A stretch of DNA of 64,000 nucleotides. Origin: Bacillus sp. AZ43. GTDB lineage: Bacteria; Actinomycetota; Actinomycetes; Mycobacteriales; Geodermatophilaceae. The translations under genes and the position numbers were made by a program. The stretch spans positions 105,474 through 169,473 of the forward strand of contig SPQJ01000005.1 in NCBI GenBank assembly GCA_004570425.1, written 5' to 3'. Of the stretch, positions 60,889 through 64,000 are shown piece by piece. How positions within the stretch are numbered: the stretch's first letter is position 1; every line of letters starts with the position of its first letter. The notes beneath the pieces were generated by a model, which worked only from the letters and a program-made list of their open reading frames with translations, made no database searches and was not told where the DNA came from.

Positions 60889-60937
60889 CGCCCCACCATG
60901 CCCGCTGCGCGGCCGCCGGAACGGCAGGACGCGGAAA

Positions 60938-61591
60938 TCAGGCGGCGCCCGCGGCGAGGAAGGCCACGACGAGGTCGCCGAGCATCCGCCGCTGGTGCTC
61001 GCGGCGGTCCGGGTCGAGCAGGTCCCGGCCGAAGACCGCGCCGAAGGTGTGCCGGTTGGCCGTCCGGAACACGCAGTAACCGCTGATGACCTGGTGGACG
61101 TCGAGCGCGTCGACGTCGTCGCGGAAGAGCCCCGCCGCCCTCCCACGCCGCAGGATGGCGTCCAGCACGTTCAGCGCGGGGTCCGCCAGACCGGCGAGCA
61201 TCGTCGACCGGCCGATGTGCTCGGCGCGGTGGATGTTCTCGATGCTGACCAGCCGGATGAAGTCCGGGTGCGCCTCGTGGTGGTCGAACGTCAGCGCGGC
61301 GAGCTCGCGGAGAGCCGAGACGGGGTCGAGGTGCTCGACGTCGACCTGCTGCTCCAGGGCGCGGATACCGGCATAGGCGTGCTCGAGGACGGCGATGTAG
61401 AGCTGCTCCTTGCCGCCGAAGTAGTAGTAGATCATCCGCTTGGTCGTGCGCGTCTTCGCGGCGATCTCGTTGATCCGGCCGCCGGCGTACCCACGGTCGG
61501 CGAACTCGCGCGTGGCCACCGCCAGGATCTCCGAGCGCGTCCGTTCGGCGTCCCGGACGCGCTCGGCCCGGTCCGGCTCCGCTGCGCTCAC
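60938..61591 (-). CDS. TetR-family regulator
   Basis: 217-residue repressor with an HTH around GRINEIAAKTRTTKRMIYYYFGGKEQLY (helices at about 38-66) and a C-terminal ligand domain of the TetR_C type with Asp/His-rich segments (FDHHEAHPDFIRLVSIENIH). Divergent from the quiC-type gene with 151 bp between; it probably responds to a shikimate or quinate intermediate. GTG start after GGGGAGG. Confidence 0.85.
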   Translation of the reverse strand: MSAAEPDRAERVRDAERTRSEILAVATREFADRGYAGGRINEIAAKTRTTKRMIYYYFGGKEQLYIAVLEHAYAGIRALEQQVDVEHLDPVSALRELAALTFDHHEAHPDFIRLVSIENIHRAEHIGRSTMLAGLADPALNVLDAILRRGRAAGLFRDDVDALDVHQVISGYCVFRTANRHTFGAVFGRDLLDPDRREHQRRMLGDLVVAFLAAGAA

Positions 61592-61742
61592 GTCTGCCTC
61601 CCCCGTCCGTCGGTCCCGCGAGGGTAGGGGCAGGCCCCGCTCGCCCGGCTCACCGCCTCCGTCGTCGGCGCGGGGACTGGCGCGCGGCCGGGCGGGTGTG
61701 ATCCCCTCACCAAGTCACCAACTGGTACATACGGAGGCCCTG
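61592..61742 (+). promoter_or_regulatory. TetR / quiC divergent control region
   Basis: 151 bp without a gene. Near the quiC end is ACCAAGT-CACCA-ACTGGT (61709-61726), an imperfect inverted repeat whose inner part, ACCA-AC-TGGT, is symmetric. It is followed by TACATA and the ribosome site GGAGG (61733-61737). A TetR site is plausible. Confidence 0.35.
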
Positions 61743-63641
61743 ATGACCACCAGCCCCGCCTCGGCCTCCGGAACCGCGCTCGCCGTGCCGGCGGCGTTCC
61801 ACCGCGGCATCGCGACCGTGTGCCTGTCGGGCACGCTCGAGGACAAGTTGTCGGCCGCGGCCGCGGCGGGCTTCGACGGCATCGAGATCTTCGAGCCCGA
61901 CCTGATCGCCTCCCCGTGGTCGCCGGCGGAGATCGGTGCCCGGTGCGCGGACCTCGGGCTCTCGGTCGACCTCTACCAGCCCTTCCGGGACCTCGACTCC
62001 ACCGACCCCGACCGGTTCGCGCGCAACCTGCGCCGGGCCGAGCACAAGTTCGCCGTGATGCAGCAGCTCGGCGTCGACACCGTGCTGGTCTGCTCCTCGG
62101 TCGCCGACGACGCCGTGGCCGATCCCGACCTCCTCGCCGAGCAGCTCGCCACGGCCGCCGCCCGGGCCGGTGAGCGCGGGCTGCGGATCGCCTACGAGGC
62201 GCTCGCGTGGGGCCGGCACGTGTCCACCTGGGAGGCCTCCTGGGACGCTGTGCGCCGGGCCGACTCCCCCGCCCTCGGCCTGTGCCTCGACAGCTTCCAC
62301 GTGCTCTCCCGTGGCGGCGACCCGGCGGGCTTCGCCGAGGTGCCGGCGGACAAGCTCTTCTTCCTCCAGCTGGCCGACGCGCCGCAGCTGCACATGGACG
62401 TCCTGCAGTGGAGCCGCCACCACCGGCTCTTCCCCGGCCAAGGGGCTTTCGACCTGGCCACGTTCCTGCGCTGCCTGCTCGCGGCCGGCTACGCCGGCCC
62501 GCTGTCGCTGGAGGTGTTCAACGACGTCTTCCGCCAGTCCGATCCCTGGCGGACGGCGGTGGACGCGATGCGCTCGCTCGTCTGGCTCGAGGAGTCGCTG
62601 AGCCGGGTGTGGCCGGGGTCAGGCGTGTCGACTCCCCCGCCGGCCCCGGCGCTCAGCGGGCACTCCTTCGTCGAGCTGGGGGTGGACGGCGTCTCGGGCC
62701 CGCAGGTCGGCTCGGCGCTGGCCGCGCTCGGCTTCACGCACACCGGCCAGCACCGGTCCAAGCCCGTGCAGCTCTGGGAGCAGGGCGGGGCCAGGGTGCT
62801 GCTCAACGCGTCGGTCACCCGGCCGGCGGGTGCCGGTGTGGCCTCCGTCGCGGCGCTGGGGCTGGAGAGCGAGGACCCCGGCCGCTCCGCCGCTCGGGCC
62901 GAGGCGGTCCGGGCGCCGATCCTGCCGCGGTCCCGCGGGGCCGCCGAGGCCGACCTCTCCGCGGTCGCGGCACCGGACGGCACGCAGATCTTCTTCACCC
63001 GCACCGGCCCCGAGGGATGGCCCGCCGACTTCCTGTCGACCGGCGCGGAACGCTCCGGCGAGGCCGGCGTCACCCGGATCGACCACGTCGGGCTGACGCA
63101 GCCGTTCGACTCGTTCGACGAGGCGGGACTGTTCTACCGGGCCGTCCTGGGCCTGGAGCCCCACTCGACCGCCGAGGTCGCCGCGCCCTACGGCCTGATC
63201 CGCACGTTGTCGGTCGCCGACGCGCACCGCCGCGTCCGCCTGGCACTGAGCGTGTCGGCGCTGCGGCGGGGCGGCTGGACGCCGGGCGTTCCTGACCCGC
63301 AGTACGTCGCGTTCGCGACCGACGACATCGTCGCCACGGCGGCACGCCTGCGAGCCGCAGGAGCGCCCCTGCTCCCGCTACCGGCGAACTACGCCGACGA
63401 TCTCGACGCGCGCTTCGACCTCGCGCCCGACCTGCTCGCCGCCATCCGCGAGCACGGTCTGATGTACGAGGAGGACGCCACGGGGGGCTACCTCCACCTG
63501 GCCACGCCGGTGCTGGGCGACCGCGTGTTCTTCGAGGTCGTCCAGCGGCTGGCCGGCTACGACGGGTACGGCGGCGCCGACGTCCCGGTGCGCATGGCCG
63601 CGCACCGCCGGTCGCGTCGGGCCGCGGCCGACGCCACCTGA
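61743..63641 (+). CDS. quiC: 3-Dehydroshikimate dehydratase fused to HPPD-like domain (QuiC type)
   Basis: 632-residue two-domain enzyme. Residues 1-290 are a xylose-isomerase-like barrel with metal ligands Glu152, Asp183, Gln209 and Glu257 (YEALAWG, LDSFHVLSR, FFLQLADAP, LSLEVFND). This converts 3-dehydroshikimate to protocatechuate. Residues about 320-610 resemble 4-hydroxyphenylpyruvate dioxygenase, with His in HSFVELGVDG and RIDHVGLTQ and Glu in FFEVVQRL. The same fusion is known in Pseudomonas QuiC1, where the second domain has no proven activity. It adds a third route into protocatechuate beside PobA and VanAB. Confidence 0.88.
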   Translation: MTTSPASASGTALAVPAAFHRGIATVCLSGTLEDKLSAAAAAGFDGIEIFEPDLIASPWSPAEIGARCADLGLSVDLYQPFRDLDSTDPDRFARNLRRAEHKFAVMQQLGVDTVLVCSSVADDAVADPDLLAEQLATAAARAGERGLRIAYEALAWGRHVSTWEASWDAVRRADSPALGLCLDSFHVLSRGGDPAGFAEVPADKLFFLQLADAPQLHMDVLQWSRHHRLFPGQGAFDLATFLRCLLAAGYAGPLSLEVFNDVFRQSDPWRTAVDAMRSLVWLEESLSRVWPGSGVSTPPPAPALSGHSFVELGVDGVSGPQVGSALAALGFTHTGQHRSKPVQLWEQGGARVLLNASVTRPAGAGVASVAALGLESEDPGRSAARAEAVRAPILPRSRGAAEADLSAVAAPDGTQIFFTRTGPEGWPADFLSTGAERSGEAGVTRIDHVGLTQPFDSFDEAGLFYRAVLGLEPHSTAEVAAPYGLIRTLSVADAHRRVRLALSVSALRRGGWTPGVPDPQYVAFATDDIVATAARLRAAGAPLLPLPANYADDLDARFDLAPDLLAAIREHGLMYEEDATGGYLHLATPVLGDRVFFEVVQRLAGYDGYGGADVPVRMAAHRRSRRAAADAT

Positions 63642-63651
63642 CCCCGGCGGT

Positions 63652-64000
63652 TCACCGTCGGGCGCCGCCCGGGTCCAGGTCCACCGGCAGGCCGGTCCGG
63701 GCCGACTCGACGACGGCGTGCACGACGCGGAGGCTGCGCAGCCCGTCCCGGCCGCTGCAGACGGGCTCGGCCTCCCCCCGGATGACGGCGGCGAAGTGGG
63801 CGATCTGGTTGGCCAGGGGGTCGGACCGCCCGGACTCGGCCGTGGTGGTCTCGAACGGCTCCCACCACGACGGCTCCCCCGGGAAGACCCGCAGCCGGAG
63901 GCTCGGCAACGAGAGGGATCCCCGCGTGCCCGCGAGGTGGTAGCAGTCCTCGTCGGGATACCGCGGATAGCTCGGGTCCTCGCCGGCGGTCTGCTCCCAG
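63652..64000 (-). CDS. Gfo/Idh/MocA-family oxidoreductase, C-terminal part (5' end outside window)
   Basis: About 115 residues are visible, reading from the window edge to the TGA at 63652. The segment YHLAGTRGSLSLPSLRLRVF followed by DPLANQIAHFAAVIRGEAEP and GLRSLRVVHAVVESARTGLP is the typical closing part of this NAD(P)-dependent sugar/cyclitol dehydrogenase family. It converges with quiC (10 bp). In this place it could oxidise quinate or shikimate, but the cofactor domain is not visible. Confidence 0.75.
   Translation of the reverse strand, partial: WEQTAGEDPSYPRYPDEDCYHLAGTRGSLSLPSLRLRVFPGEPSWWEPFETTTAESGRSDPLANQIAHFAAVIRGEAEPVCSGRDGLRSLRVVHAVVESARTGLPVDLDPGGARR

Overview
The window is 64 kb of very high-GC DNA from an actinomycete chromosome. 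Tight gene packing, frequent GTG starts and ATGA/GTGA overlaps fit this. So do actinobacterial families such as DUF5709, DUF5313 and a ClpC2-like regulator, and hairpins built on GCCGAGATC/GATCTCGGC. The best guess is the Geodermatophilaceae (Blastococcus, Geodermatophilus, Modestobacter); that placement is inference from gene content. I saw no rRNA, tRNA, CRISPR array, insertion sequence, prophage or replication origin.

Layout. 1-6 kb: drug-type ABC exporter (5'-most gene cut by the window edge), DoxX/DUF417 membrane protein, UPF0303 protein, OhrR-like MarR regulator with DUF5313 protein, and the peptidoglycan pair MurL-MurD2. 6-14 kb: HxlR and GNAT genes, a 47-residue basic protein, a PmtA-like methyltransferase, cold-shock protein, PEP-mutase-family enzyme, RNase J, a ClpC2-like autoregulator with two operators on its promoter, and a CPA1 antiporter. 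14-20.5 kb: two divergent units. One encodes a class III CoA transferase, a citrate-synthase-fold lyase, an MDR oxidoreductase and an intradiol dioxygenase; the other an ATZ/TRZ-type amidohydrolase and an IclR regulator. 20.5-29.7 kb: GNAT, VanZ, PdxY, a PaoABC-type molybdenum aldehyde oxidoreductase, release factor 3, a methyltransferase and an unknown protein. 29.7-33.8 kb: a redox/signalling group (cNMP-type histidine kinase, receiver-flavoprotein fusion, DUF5709, UBP zinc finger). 33.8-39.2 kb: succinate-semialdehyde-type dehydrogenase, APC permease, PadR/HAAS pair, MEDS-kinase protein, TFIIB-type zinc ribbon protein.

39.2-64 kb is an aromatic-acid catabolic region. It holds a 3-oxoacid CoA-transferase; vanillin-type dehydrogenase, an IclR regulator and vanAB; an MFS exporter-like protein and an orphan substrate-binding lipoprotein; a couR/couNOLM set for p-hydroxycinnamates; pcaCDBGH with an IclR regulator; pobA; a mannitol-dehydrogenase-family gene; and a quiC-type 3-dehydroshikimate dehydratase with a TetR regulator and a truncated Gfo/Idh/MocA gene. 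Read together, p-coumarate and ferulate are shortened by CouLMNO to 4-hydroxybenzoate and vanillin/vanillate. PobA and VanAB, and QuiC from quinate/shikimate, then converge on protocatechuate. PcaHG, B, C and D carry this to beta-ketoadipate, and the CoA-transferase at 39-41 kb could activate it. A thiolase (PcaF) is not in the window.

The sequence also shows regulatory patterns. Nine start codons are preceded by a TAnnnT box at the spacing expected for leaderless transcripts. There are palindromes for several regulators, a shared TTCCG-N5-CGGAA motif across the vanillate region, a CGGAC-N4-GTCCG pair in the 18 kb divergent region, and two families of long intergenic hairpins at convergent gene ends.
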